DNA from: Callipepla californica brunnescens
Lineage: Eukaryota; Chordata; Aves; Galliformes; Odontophoridae
Assembly: GCA_023055505.1 (NCBI GenBank)
Contig: JALIRH010000003.1
Location: 62,001 to 126,000, forward strand
Length of the DNA stretch: 64,000 bases
Direction of reading: 5' to 3'
A program made the position numbers and the translations under genes. The notes under the pieces are model-generated. The model did no database searches, was not told the DNA's origin, and saw only the letters and a program-made list of their open reading frames with translations. Each line of letters starts with the position of its first letter. The first letter of the stretch is position 1. This document shows positions 39,401-51,420 of the stretch, piece after piece.

Positions 39401-42208
39401 TCACTGGGAGGGATAAGATGGCCTCCTTGTTCTACTATGTTGTGCTGTGATGTGGTGGGATACCTTCACTCCAGTCTGGAGCCACAGTTGCCATTGCAGT
39501 GTGTTCAGAATTCCCTATCTCTGAAGGCTATGATGTGTGATAGGTTTTGGCCATCTGAAAACTTCTTCTGATGTGTATAGATGCAGAAGGGATAACAATG
39601 CCTGCTGTAAAGTGAAAGGTACAGCTATTCCACTACTGAACAAGGTGAGAATTAGTTCAGTTTGTTTGTTGCATAGCTTAATGACTATAAGAGCATTGTT
39701 GTCAAACCTACTACAGTGGAATGCAGTGCTAGGACAGTGAGTCTCTGATGTTTCCCCAAGGCACTCCCTGGGGGTGCTTTCTGAATATGACAAAATTCCA
39801 CTGAAACATAGAAAGGAAGTTTGAATCTGGAGGAAAGCTTGCATATCCAAATGCTTTTTTGCTGGATTTTTTTTTTTTTTCCCTATTTCCCCCAGCTGAA
39901 TCAGTGGACTGTTATTTTTCCTGCAAACCTTTGCTTCATGAAAAATGTATGGTTTCACAACAATCAACTCACATCTGTGTTCCCTGCAGGACAGGCACAA
40001 CAGTATACAGACACTTTACTGCCCCATATCTTGTGTATTATTTATGTATCTTTCTCTTATTTATAACTATTTATTGTTTTTTTATGTATTTCTCCAAGTT
40101 AGAAGCTGATTCAAGGGAAAACATTAAAGGGAGTCAGGAAGAGTGATTGTTGGGTCACATTAATATTAAGGAAGTACCCTCAGGAAAACCATGTAGTTTA
40201 TACAAGTATGAAATTAACTACAGCCTGTGATCTGAGATCTAGATTCAGTTTTGTTCTCTATTCAACTCAGGCATTCAGGAAGCAGAAAACTCACCATATC
40301 TGGTATGTCTCAGCTGTTACGGATTCACTGAATGGATCATAGTGATCCAAGAATCTTTTTGTCAAGTTGTTAAAATCTGAATTAAAAATGAGACTGAGCT
40401 TCTGCTAAGATATAGCCTGTGAGTCCTTCAGATTTATACTACTGCTCTCCAAATAATTTTCATCAAGTTCTTTCATTGTAATTAATTCAATATTTTTTTG
40501 GATCTTCTGGAGTTTGTTGAGCACTGGAATAATTTATTTGTAAGAAATAACAGATAATACATCTATTTGGATCTTGCTGCTAAATCTAAAAGGGTGGTAT
40601 GGAGAAGGAATAGCTTTTATGACAGACAAATAATATAAAATTCTTTTGTGTTGCTTGGCACTTCTGAAATTCCCTCTCTTTCCAAAGCCTAAGTAGGAAG
40701 GGAGTCACTTGCTATTGCAGAGTGTTACTAAAATAGGTTGCAAGCAACAGTAGTGAGCTACTAAAAAAAAAAAACAAGAAAAAAGGGAGAGAGATTGGGA
40801 AAAGTCAGCATCTGGTAGGGATGAACTCTCTGGTAGGGATGAAGAAGGCTGACGGTTATCCCACCAAGCCATTTGGGAGTGACAGCTTGCAGGCTTTCAG
40901 GATATACAGAAGCAGGAGAGAGGAATTCAAGTCTACTAGAAACTGGTAACATGTGAGTGAGGGAGACAGGGGATGAAGTGCAATCTGCAGTGTTTGAGAA
41001 AAGTGAGAGTCCTAGATTTCCAGCCAGTTTGTCTTGTGGTGTCTTCTCCCTGTACTTAATTCATCATGTATCACATACAATTAGAATACATGATACCACA
41101 GACGTGTCTTAGAAGAAGTACCTGTCATTCCTCTCTGACATGTTCCTGTGAAAGACCAGTCCAAAACTTGGTTTTCTACTGAACCCACAGCATTCAGGTT
41201 GAGGTGTTTGTGATAGACAGGTGAATTCATTTCAGTACTACAACGAGATTTTAAGTAGGTAACCTGCTGTACATGTAAAATGAGATTGTGTGCGTTTCTG
41301 ATCTTCCTTAGACCTCAAAAGACAGAGGGCTTGCTAGAGGCCTTTCCTGTGTGGATTTGCTCAAAAGATAAAGGGAAACACAACTGATGTAATCCACAAC
41401 AAGGACTAGACAGCTTTAGGTTCTAACAAAAAAAGCTTTATCCAGGCTCATGAATTAAATTTACTACGTTCAAAGTAACAATTATTTTTCATTATCTAGA
41501 AAACTGACAGTGTCAGCTACTTGCCCAGTCTGTTTTAGGCATCATATAATATTTAGCAAGCTAACATCCCACAAAATTGGATTAATCAGCTGGCATTTGA
41601 CAGTTTAGACCTTACTAGAACAAATGAGTCTTATTTATCAACTCTCAGTATTATCACAAAATACAAAATTCATCTCTTATTTTCAGAATAGAGTAGTATT
41701 ATGTGGAGGGATAGCACTTATTTATTTTAGGAGAGATATTTTATGCTGCAGCGATGAAAGGATCTCATTCTCTTGTCCGAGTTCAGAAATTACTTACGTA
41801 GAAACATAGAAGCAGGAATTTGAGAATAAACCAAGGTGAGTGATGCACTTTGAAATATGCATTAAACATAAATACAGACTACAGAAACAAACCAAACCAA
41901 ACCAATACAAACAAACAAACAAAAACAAACCAGAAAGGACACAGAAACTTTAACTTCCATGGAGCTCAAATAATGGACAAATTTTGGGTGGTCTCACACC
42001 TGATGTGCTGGATGGTACACTGACATCTAGTGGGAAAATAAGTTCCTGTGCTAATAGCATTCACTTCTCTGCATGTTCACAACAAATTAGGAATATGAAT
42101 ACAAAAATATTTCATGCATACAGTTAGGTGTTACTCCCGAACACCCTGTTTGCTAAGTGTAAAGCAGTGCAGGAAATCCCTACACAAGATAAGCAACCCA
42201 ATCGCGTG
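36421..42208. other. Stretch without recognised genes
   Basis: No gene is recognised. Points of note are a GC-richer patch at 37,255-37,480, an A tract at 39143-39160, an 18-bp near-duplication (CTGGTAGGGATGAA twice) at 40811-40845, and an (AAAC)n/(AAACC)n tract at 41887-41932. A 161-codon minus-strand frame at 39515-40000 has no recognisable domain. Confidence 0.5.
41887..41932. repeat. (AAAC)n / (AAACC)n simple repeat
   Basis: About 46 bases are built from AAACC and AAAC units on the plus strand. This is a simple-sequence repeat and probably length-variable. Confidence 0.9.
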
Positions 42209-42265
42209 TCTTTTTTTTTTTTTTTTTTTTCCTTTTGTTTTTCTTTCTTTCCTTTCTTTCTTTCT
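42209..42265. repeat. Polypyrimidine tract, T20 then (CTTT)n
   Basis: A run of 20 T (42211-42230) is followed by a mixed C/T stretch with several CTTT units to 42265. Only one base, a G at about 42237, breaks the pyrimidine strand. Such tracts are unstable in length. The complementary purine strand could also form unusual DNA structures. Confidence 0.92.
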
Positions 42266-44461
42266 AAATACGAAGCTCCTTAGAGCACTTGCAGTGCTTG
42301 TGCGTGCAAACATAGCTCCGACCCACACAGTGCCGGGGTACCCAGCAGATGGAGCACTTTGCTCGCAGAATACCCTGCAAGAGGTCTGCACAAATGGTTT
42401 GAGTCTAGGGCTTACAGTGATGTAAATTATGCTCAGTGTTAGTCTTCTGGTATTGCAAAAGTACTAGTGGGTTCTATTTTTATGTTTTTGCCAGACCCTG
42501 TATATTTGCAGTGTAACGTGATGATGCTTTTTTAATGACATTGGCAAGACCAAATGTGTTGTAAAATCATGTGTTGCTTTTGCACTTTCCAGCAATATAT
42601 TACTTTAATTTGTTGTCCAACGAATGGTATCAATGTGTTCTTTTTTTTTTTTTCTCTCCCAAGAGCATGAAATCTTGTAGCACACTCAGAACTTTAAAAG
42701 TTTGCGTATTTTGTGGAACTAAACCATAACTCATTCTTTAGAAGTGAGTCTCTTCTCAGTATTTTGGAGTGGCTAAGACGTTTTGCTGGTGAGTCATGTA
42801 TGCTTTTTTTTTTTTTTTTCCTCTGAAAATCTTGCAGATTTTAAAGTGGGAGTAAAGAAGGCTGTTCTAAAGCTTTCTATGAAAGAAAAAAAAGCCCCAT
42901 GTGCTAGCACTGCAAGAGACAGTTGTTGTATTGCTAGACGAATGAAAATTAAAGAAGAGCAAAAGGAAGCAAGAAAGGCAAATTATGGCATAGATAAAAT
43001 CTGAAATAAACTCATACAACAAAAAAATAGTCAGAAAAATCATGAAAGGAATATTCATACTAATTTAGTGAGGGGAATGAACAAAATGCAGAGCAACAAC
43101 TCTTATGAACCGCAGATGGCTTTCCCCTCCATCTTTCAGCCTGCTTAGTGGCCCACCGCTGTGAGTCACACTTACTGTCTTCTCACAATTCCCTAAAGTG
43201 CTATCAGCAATGATTACTACACACAGTGGTTTGTTCTGTAACCTTGAGCCTTGTCCCTTTAACTTTCACTGGAACATAAATGATTAGAATTGCTGAACTG
43301 CTGTCCCAAATCTAGGTACCTAAGCTCTACCTGCTCTTGAAAACAAAGCAGTTCAAATCCTGTCCCTTTCACTTTCTGAAGTGAAATTTGGGTGAGTGAG
43401 CAGTAGGTGAGGAAGTTCAAATCTGAGGAAATTGAAAGAATTCCACACTGTCTTTTCAGCTGTTGTCTATCCTTACAGAACTCAATTTTGGTACTGGCAC
43501 TATTGTTGTACCTCTGTGTATATCTAGAACTGACCCAGACAGAAAGCCCCAAAATACTCTCACTCAAACTCATGTCTAATCTTAATTAAAAAATTGTTAA
43601 TCAATTATTAATCAAAAACGGGTTCATCTTCACTTTGGTCCTCTGTTAGGCCTGAACTGCACAAACTGCCTATCTGCCCCTAGGACAAGGCCACAAACAA
43701 AATACAACTGCAGTCAGTTTTTATTCAAGTGTTTGGAAAAGGAAATGGTGCTGCATATTTATGCAGTGCTTTTTTTTGATGTGATGTCAAAGCTCCTGTA
43801 AGTGGGATTGAGAACAAGCAAACAAACAATCAAAACAGCATACCTTGGCAGCTTGGGCACCCCTTTAGTAGGTACCTTGTATCCCCACAGACTGTGGGAA
43901 GAGCTGATTCCATGTTTCACTTCCTAAACAAGTGTTTCAGCTCCATACCTGGAAGCTAAAATATCTGTGGATAGGTTTTTAAAATAGAAAAATACTGCTT
44001 TCTCCCTTTAATGACAGCAAAGAAGCCATTGCTTCAGAGACATATTTGTCATCAATACCCATAATAAAAATGGCAAGTTGAGCTGAATCTCTAGTATCAG
44101 TACTTTTCTGTAGTCAATACACAAGATTTGAAATTAAAAGCTTTAGTCTCCAAATTTTTTTTTATAAAAAATTCCCCATTTATTCAATTTGCCTGAATGC
44201 AGTCTGGTTAAACAAACTAATTTGAAACAAAACAAAACACAGGTTTATTTTTATCAGGACAAATTGTGTCTGCCACATATTTTATACATAGCTTAATAAA
44301 CTCACCATCAGTAAATGGATCTGATTTTTTTGCAAATTGGATTTGCTACTGCATACCTATGTAGGTCTTTTCAACATTTCTGCATTCTATTTATGTCCAT
44401 GAAAACTAAAAATTCTCAGCTACAAACCATATTTTTTTAGCATATTTACCACCACTAAATT
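42266..44461. other. No recognised gene; possible terminal exon
   Basis: No gene is recognised with confidence. T tracts occur near 42641-42653 and at 42804-42819. A segment at 42838-43010 has an acceptor, an open frame, a stop and AATAAA in a row and is listed separately. Confidence 0.5.
42838..43010 (+). other. Possible terminal exon with AATAAA
   Basis: A strong pyrimidine tract (T16) and CTTGCAG form an acceptor-like site ending at 42837. The frame after it is open for about 55 codons to TGA at 43002-43004, and AATAAA follows directly at 43005-43010. The peptide is lysine-rich (MKIKEEQKEARKANYGIDKI at its end) and unrecognised. Stop and poly(A) signal are unusually close. The whole arrangement may come from AT richness. 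Confidence 0.15.
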
Positions 44462-44890
44462 CACACATACAAGCTGATTGAGATGCTCTTCATTTGGTGG
44501 TGTGATGGCTGTGCATGGCTGTCTGCAGCGTGGCATGCCTTTCATGTAGTTGTTGCCACTGCTTAAACGCACCACTCACCACCTCATTGTGCTCACATCC
44601 ACTGTTTGGTCTCCATAAAACGTTCAGCAATTGTAGATGAATGTCAGCTGGTGAAATTTTTTCTGCATGGAGGAATTCAATTCCACACCTTTGCTTCATA
44701 TACACTTCCATGTCAGATGCCACTTTGTCAGACTGCCCCTCTGCTGCCATCTGTCGTACAGCAACAGCATGTAACAGAATATGGGCGGGAAGGTTCAACC
44801 TCTACTGCCATACCACTAACATCTGTCTCTGACTATGGGGGACATAATCATAAAATAGGAAGCATTACTTCTGGAGTAGCCCTCATCATA
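44462..44890 (-). mobile_element. Mariner-type DNA transposon relic, 5' part
   Basis: On the minus strand the element starts near 44890 with a TA. A terminal-repeat-like sequence follows (GGGCTACTCCAGAAGTAATG), then a short leader, then the N-terminal part of a mariner transposase. Similarity ends near 44462, so the catalytic half and the second terminal repeat are gone. The family resembles, from memory, the Galluhop/Mariner1_GG group of gallinaceous birds. A related but more decayed copy lies at 55811-56060. Confidence 0.8.
44466..44750 (-). pseudogene. Mariner transposase, N-terminal remnant, frameshifted
   Basis: The transposase would cut and paste the element at TA sites. What remains is the N-terminal DNA-binding region. 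A putative start ATG at 44750-44748 opens MAAEGQ, followed by EVYMKQRCGIEFLHAEK and DIHLQLLNV, typical of the mariner helix-turn-helix. Near 44617-44622 the frame shifts. The sequence after the break continues the family pattern in another frame (GDQTVDVST). The whole catalytic domain is missing, so the gene is dead. It lies inside the transposon relic above. Confidence 0.75.
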
Positions 44891-47800
44891 GCCTGGGGAT
44901 TAAGTCGTTTTACTTGAAAGCAAACCAGTGGTACAAACATAAAATTCTAGAACAGGCATCCACCACCAAGAACTGTTGATATTTGATGAGGAGTGTCAGC
45001 TCAAACAATAACATGTGCAAATGCTTCTTTTTTGTTTGACTTCTGTAACTTCAGCATATATAGACAAAAAGCGATTTTGGAAGTTCGCTGCTGTTACTGA
45101 GATTACTTGTGGGTTTTCAGGGTTTCAGATTTGGAGCTTTTTGTTTGTGGTAAATTTTATGAGTTACACACGGCTCAAAAGAAAACATTATTTGCTCCTG
45201 GTAGTTGAATGATCTGATGGTATTGTTTAGTCCTTGTTTCCCAAAATAATTAACAAGTAAATTGTGCTCAGTGTTTGGTTTTCCCACAAGATGTTGTCCA
45301 CTTTCTGTTCTACAAAGCAGTTTACTTATGTATTAGAAGCAACCAACCATCAGTCAATGTTATGGCACCCCCATACCCTCAAACTATCAGTCACTATGAT
45401 TTACACTTAAATTGATAGATTATTTGGCAGAGAACTTACCAATAGAGTCTCTGAAATTAAGCTAGTATTTAATTCCCCAGGAAGGTTAGCAATCTTTCAT
45501 TCTCGGGAGTCTGAAAAACCTATGCCTGTACAACAAATCCAGTGGTAATATGCAATCCATATGCATGTCAAATCAGTAAGACATTTGAGCCTATGTGAAT
45601 GTAAACACATGTGCCATTCATTTTCTCCTTGACCTTGGGGACCTGTATTAGAGAAGTGCTCTCTAGCTGAGGATGTTGGTTAAAGTACCCCCAAAGTTCA
45701 GGTTCACTTCATATGAGATTGCATTGGAAATATACAGTGGGAAAATCCCTTGGTTTAGAGATGTGTTGAGAGGAAAACCATGCATGTTTGTTTGTATCCT
45801 GGAATGTGGAGGGAGTTCTCCCTTGTCTTTAGCTTTTTCAGGCTGGCTTTCCATTGGCAGTACATTTTTAGCAAATATGTATGTTTTTTTAATTGTCCCA
45901 TGTTTAAATTTTGTTTCAGAGCCTGTGCTATCTTCCAAAATAAGGAAGATAGCAGCTTCTCACCCGTAACCATGCAACTAGGAGGGAAGAGGGTCTCTGT
46001 GTAAGCATAGGAAGTGTAATGTTATAAATCTGTCTGGTTCTTTACACTCTCCAGCATCTTGTTCACTGTATGTAATAACTAAAGGTAGACTCTTAACAGC
46101 AGACCTTGTGGGGGCAATTCATGCATCAGGAAATCTTCACCTGTTAGATATAATTTTGGGGAGCTAGTGATAGGATAGTTTCTATAATGGCATCTACTCA
46201 GTTATGTTCTTCACCTTTCTTGCTTCCTCTTTGTCCTTCGCCCATCCTATTACTTCTATACATATGTAGAGGGAATTTTGCAAAGGCGTTTTCAAGCACT
46301 GTATTTATCATGTGTATGCAGACTGCCTGTGATGCATATGTAGCAATACTCTTTTTCTGTGTGTTTATAATGAATCCATTATGACTGGAGAATACAGTAT
46401 GTACAGAGTTGTGTCATACTTCTGCAGTGATCCATTGTTTTTGGAAACCACTGGGTCTGCTGAGCAGTCATGGTATATTCTCATTCTCATTCTCTGAGAG
46501 ACAGTTATCATTTCAGGTATATTTTTGTTCTCAAAACACTTGAGGATACAACTCTGGGAGTCTCCATCTTGGCATTTTATTAGTCAACTCAGTGCAAATG
46601 TTAGAGACCCACAGCTCACCAGTCTGGTCTTGCCAGAAAACAGGAGCAAATAGCTTTTATTTTGATACTGAATCATAGATTTGTACTGTAAGACAATGGA
46701 ATTACAACAGACTCTTTATGTTGTTCAGAAAATCCCTGTACGTATCTGCAAGAGTAGTGGAACATTTTGCATTTGCCACATCTGTCTTTAATGTTTTGTG
46801 CTAGGTATCCATGTTGAGTGTTCTCGTGTAATATCTGTGAGGCTTTCAGATCTCTTTCTGAGGAGGCACTGTCCATGTTTTACTTGTGTAAGGAGACAAA
46901 AAGGGGTGGATGAGTATATGCTTGTGTGCAGTATGTACTGTTGAGTTCTGCTACACACTGCCACAGAAGTCCTACAAGATATTCTCTGCAATGTACTAAA
47001 AATTTGGGCATTTCCCCTTAGTAGTTCCCTCTTTGCATCTCTTAGAAATACCAATAGAAACAGTTTAGTATATTTTGGCAAATCATTGTTAAATGTGGAG
47101 GCAGATTTACTTGCTTCTGTCTTGTGAGTTGTGTCAGAAAGCTCATATACTTTATAGCATGAACTGTGAGAATCAGTCATTCCAAGAAATAGGGCTCCAT
47201 TCAAGAGTATCTGGGTAAATTTTAATAGTCTGTGACATGCAAGAGTTTAAACTAGATCACCCAATTTTTACTGATGACCACAATCTGACTGTAAGACACT
47301 AGCTGATGTGCACAAAAGAACCTAGGGCAATTTGTCCAGTGGCTGAATATTTAGACTTTTTCTCCAGTTGATCATCAACTTCATTGCTTGTAGAATCATC
47401 AGAGGAATGGATTTGTGCCAAAAGCCAAAATTACTGTTAGCACCTGGGCAGAAACAGAAATAGGGCCAAAATTGTTTAGAACTTTTCAGTAGATTGTAGC
47501 TCAGCTTCTTTCTGTTGCTATCGTGTTTACAGCTCTAAAGTTCACAGCAACATAGAATCTATCTTGACCTTCCTCTGAGTCTTACTCAGAACTTCAAAAT
47601 TTTGGTCTTATGTGCTGTATAATATTTTGTCCATTCTTGAGCCAATCTACTAAGTAGGTATTTAACAAGATGTCTTTCTCACAAAATTTTCTTTCTTCTT
47701 TCTTATTTGGTATTTATAAGACAATATAAATGTATTAAAGAATAAAGGCCAAAGCTAAGTGAAGAGAAAAGGTAGGAGAAAACATTGAACAGAACTCTAA

Positions 47801-50800
47801 ATCAGAAGAGCCTACCTGCCTGCATCCTTCCAAATTCTGCTATTAATCTGGTGCATGTGCTCATACAGTTGGTGAAATGAGTGAACAGCTTTCTGTCACA
47901 AACATGCACGCACATAGACTCTCGTGCATACATCTTTTTATAAATAATGAGACATTAATCTCTTTCAGTGACTGAAGACTCCTGGTGTTCCTCTGAAATC
48001 AATATAATGTGAATAGAACTGTACAAAAAAAGGTTCTCATAAAGGGCTTTGATGTCTTGATGTTTATTTTTGTAGTGTTTTTCTGATCTCCTGGTGCTCC
48101 AGAAGATCTGTTCACTTAATTCTAGAGCAAACTGACAAAAATGGAATTAGGCATATGCTTCTTCCTCTCAACACACATAGAAGAACAGGGGATCTTGTTC
48201 TCTTTTACACCTTCGAATCCACATGACTTAGGACAAAACAATGAATGACTCGCCTTTGTAAAAGCAGAGCTCTACGAAAATTACTATTAGCCTAACTGTA
48301 GATGCAATTTTTCTTATTCCCCATGTAGCTGTTTGTGGAAGAAAATAGATATGTTTGCTAATTTTCACAACAATTAAAAGTAATTTTATGAAATTGCTGA
48401 CAGGATGATTCTGATTGAACTTGTGGTCAAAATTATCACCTTAATATCAACTCTGCTGCCTCTTCTTTGGCTTCTGTTTGTAAAATAGTCTCTGAGTGAT
48501 TTGCCTTACCATACCAGGTTGTAAAGTCCAGCAGTTCAGGAGTTGCTTCAAAAGAGGATTGGCAGTTTCAGATATTTTTTCATAAAAATAACCTTTAAAT
48601 GATATTTATTTAGTTAAAACAACAGAGTTATCTTGAAAGACAGTTATAGTTTTTTGTTTGTTTCTTTGTTTGTTTTTGTTTTTGTTTTTCATCCAGCGAT
48701 ATATTTTGAGAGGTTTTTGCAGTGAATAGGTACCCGATGAGGATGAGACTAAGCAACAGCCTTAAGGACATAATGTGAGGTGTCTATCTGAAATCAGTGG
48801 GAATACTTGCATATTTTAGATGGAGATCTAGGGAAGTGTCTGACTCAGAATTCATTAAAATTCAGGGTGAGCATTACATTGATTTTTGAGTAAGTCCTTA
48901 AGTACTTTGCTAAACAGGAGGGCTTGGTACCTATAAACTGATTTGTAAACTCAGGTCATTACTACTTGCTGCTATTGAAATCTTACTTGTCGTCATGCTG
49001 CAGTACTAACAGCTGATTGAGAGATCATTATTGTGATTCCACATCTATTTTTTTTTGCCATATCTTGCTCATGCATTGCAAGTTCTTCTAGCATGTGATT
49101 TTCCTAGTGCGTCTGCTGTCCAACTCACTTAACAGAGAACTAAGCCTTGCCAAAGACTTGTCTGTTCGTGAGAAATTGCTTCCATAAAGTCTGAAATAAT
49201 TACCATCTGTGTCTTCTGAAATTCATACAGGCTACTATTCCTCATTATTCAAACTGGACTTTTGATTCTTGTACTTTGTTTTCATACCAAAATGGTGTAT
49301 TTTTTCTAAGTCTTTAAAAGTGTAGTTTCTTTTGAAAGCCATTGAAATTTGTGAAAACAAGGACAATCAAATAATCTTTTTGATGTGAATTTAATTTATT
49401 TGATTTTACTGATTAAAAACTACTGATCTTGATACATATTTGTGGCATACAGATTCATTTAAAGTTTTGTATCCTTGAGTTACAGAACACAGTAGGGAAC
49501 ATTCCTGAATTTTCAACAGAATACTTCTAATACAGCATTCTTACTTGTACATGTGTATTAGAAGCTGTGCATATTGCATGTGAACTAAAGCAGCTAGCTT
49601 GCCTTACTTATGTGTATCAGTATGCATTAAATGCTAAATACAAGCACTGGTTGCAATGTTTGCTAGATAAGCTTAAAGGAATTGCAGATTTCTTGGCTAC
49701 TGATGTTAGGACAGCTCCTTGCAATTTCTAGGGACATGATCCTCAGTTCCCAGACAGATTGTACCTCTAGTATTTAAAGAACATGTTTGCTCTAAGGTCT
49801 CATACAGTGATTAATAGTCATAAGTAGATATATATATATAACCTCCCCTATCTAATAAGCAGAAAACAAATGTGGAAGCAATCAAAAGTTTAAGTCATGA
49901 AATATAGAAAATTGATAAGGAAAACTACAGAGCTCAGGAAACATACATGTTTGGCAGGGTTCCCAGGATTGAAAGAATGGGGTTATGAGTTGAAAGATCC
50001 ATCAAAGGTGAAACAAAGCTCTGTAGTTCATTAGCAGAGATAAGGGACACTCAAGAAACACTATGGGGGTTAAAACTGCTCCTGAGAGCCGTTAAGAGTG
50101 AAGTTGCAATTATTGTGGACTCACCTCTAACTTTATAGGAAATATATGACTGTCTAGATTTACCACTGCCTTTGTAATAATGGTCCTCCTGTTTCTCAAT
50201 TGTTAAAATTAAAATACCTTTAATTAGATCTAACCGTCTGTCTACGGCTCCCAGACAGGAGAGCCTCTGACAAAACTCAGACATCCAGATATGAAAAGCA
50301 GTGTTGTTCTATGAGTTCTGTACAGGCTAAAGGAGGCTGCTTGGGAAACTGAAGATAGGTGAGGGCGGAATACACGAAGGTGTGCTCAGAGAAGTAAGGA
50401 AATTGTAAGAGGTTCTGTTATTGAGTTCATGATCTCTGTACTCTGTTCTGAACCATTTCTTAATTTGTTTCTCTTCTGAATTATCCTCAGTATGGACAGT
50501 TGTCAAGTATTTGATGATCATTATCTTAAATCACTAGTTCATATTTTTGTAGAACAGTTAAAGAACAATTAAAACAAGCACATGTATGAACAAAATATTC
50601 AAATGTAGTAGCTAAGCTTTGCCTTTCTCAGACCTTTATATTCTGCTCTTAGACCTTGTGTCAAAAAGCTTAAGCTGTTTATCAAGGGGAGTGTAACTTC
50701 AAGTTTTTCATGAGTTTACGGGGATGGTAATAGACAATAGAGTAAAATAGTATGTAACAATTACAAATAATAATAATAATATAATAAATGTGGCAGCTAT

Positions 50801-51244
50801 AGCAAAAAGGTACCCATAGGTAACAGATACTGTTAAGGAGATGACACAAATTATAGAGGGTTTAATTTTCTCATCAGTTGCTTTTGTAGTCATGGCAGGA
50901 AAAAATGTATGTACTAGGCTCTGAAAGTTTATGGAGATCTATAAATGCAGTGCATCTCAGCTACTAGCAATAATTTGAGAAAGCAATGGATTATCTTTTC
51001 TCATAATTAAATTTGAAGTAATGAAAAAAGAACCAAGAAAATACTTAGTTTTTCATCCTTTGTTTATGTTCCTTTACCTTTTTTCACTCTCAGTACTTGC
51101 TTTTACCTTTAAAATCTTTACTAGAAAAAAGCTACCAAGTGAAATGTGAATACTTCTTCACTCCACTGCATCATTATGACTGTGAGCATGTTAGAAATGT
51201 GTAGCAGAAATGCTAAGTCATGGCTTGAAACATGATTGAACACC
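44891..51244. other. Long stretch without recognised genes
   Basis: No gene is recognisable. Simple repeats include a GTTT-rich tract at 48650-48689, a short (TA)n at 49827-49840 and (AAT)n at 50766-50787. A 138-codon minus-strand frame at 46788-47204 is unrecognised. Near 48,785-48,930 there is a stretch reminiscent of old amniote interspersed repeats. Confidence 0.5.
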
Positions 51245-51420
51245 TGGTAGGAAGGCAGAGGCAGCCCTGGAGAGCTCAGGTGTGTGCAATGTACCCTAAT
51301 GACTGGCTCCACCCCTTCCCAGACCTCACTTAACGGTTGGCAGTGGGAGCCTAGGTAGACCTGTTAGAGATCTTTTTCAGTTTGTGGTTTTCTGAAGGTA
51401 AGTTGCTTCTTGTCTTTATT
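51245..51420 (+). repeat. LTR- or promoter-like repeat segment, copy B
   Basis: This pairs with 4625-4830. It carries GGCTCCACCCC, CCCAGACCTCACTTAAC, GGCAGTGGGAG, TGTTAGAGATCT and, 20-30 bases later, the donor-like AAGGTAAGT (51396-51404). Conserved order with spacing drift points to common descent from a repeat family. A TATA-like or initiator region followed by a leader with a splice donor would fit an LTR of an avian endogenous retrovirus, but no viral gene or second LTR is visible. Confidence 0.35.

Noticed and set aside
39515..40000. 161-codon minus-strand open frame
   Set aside because: No recognisable domain. It includes a poly-lysine run that comes from the T tract at about 39867-39880. 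It overlaps unrelated plus-strand frames, and nothing marks a promoter or splice context.
42018..42034. GACATCTAGTGGG considered as a CTCF site
   Set aside because: It matches only part of the known motif and lacks the G-rich remainder.
44606..44917. Plus-strand open frames of about 100 codons over the mariner relic
   Set aside because: They are the antisense shadow of the transposase remnant and have no protein character of their own.
46788..47204. 138-codon minus-strand open frame
   Set aside because: Unrecognised composition and no context. A length like this can arise by chance in 64 kb read in six frames.
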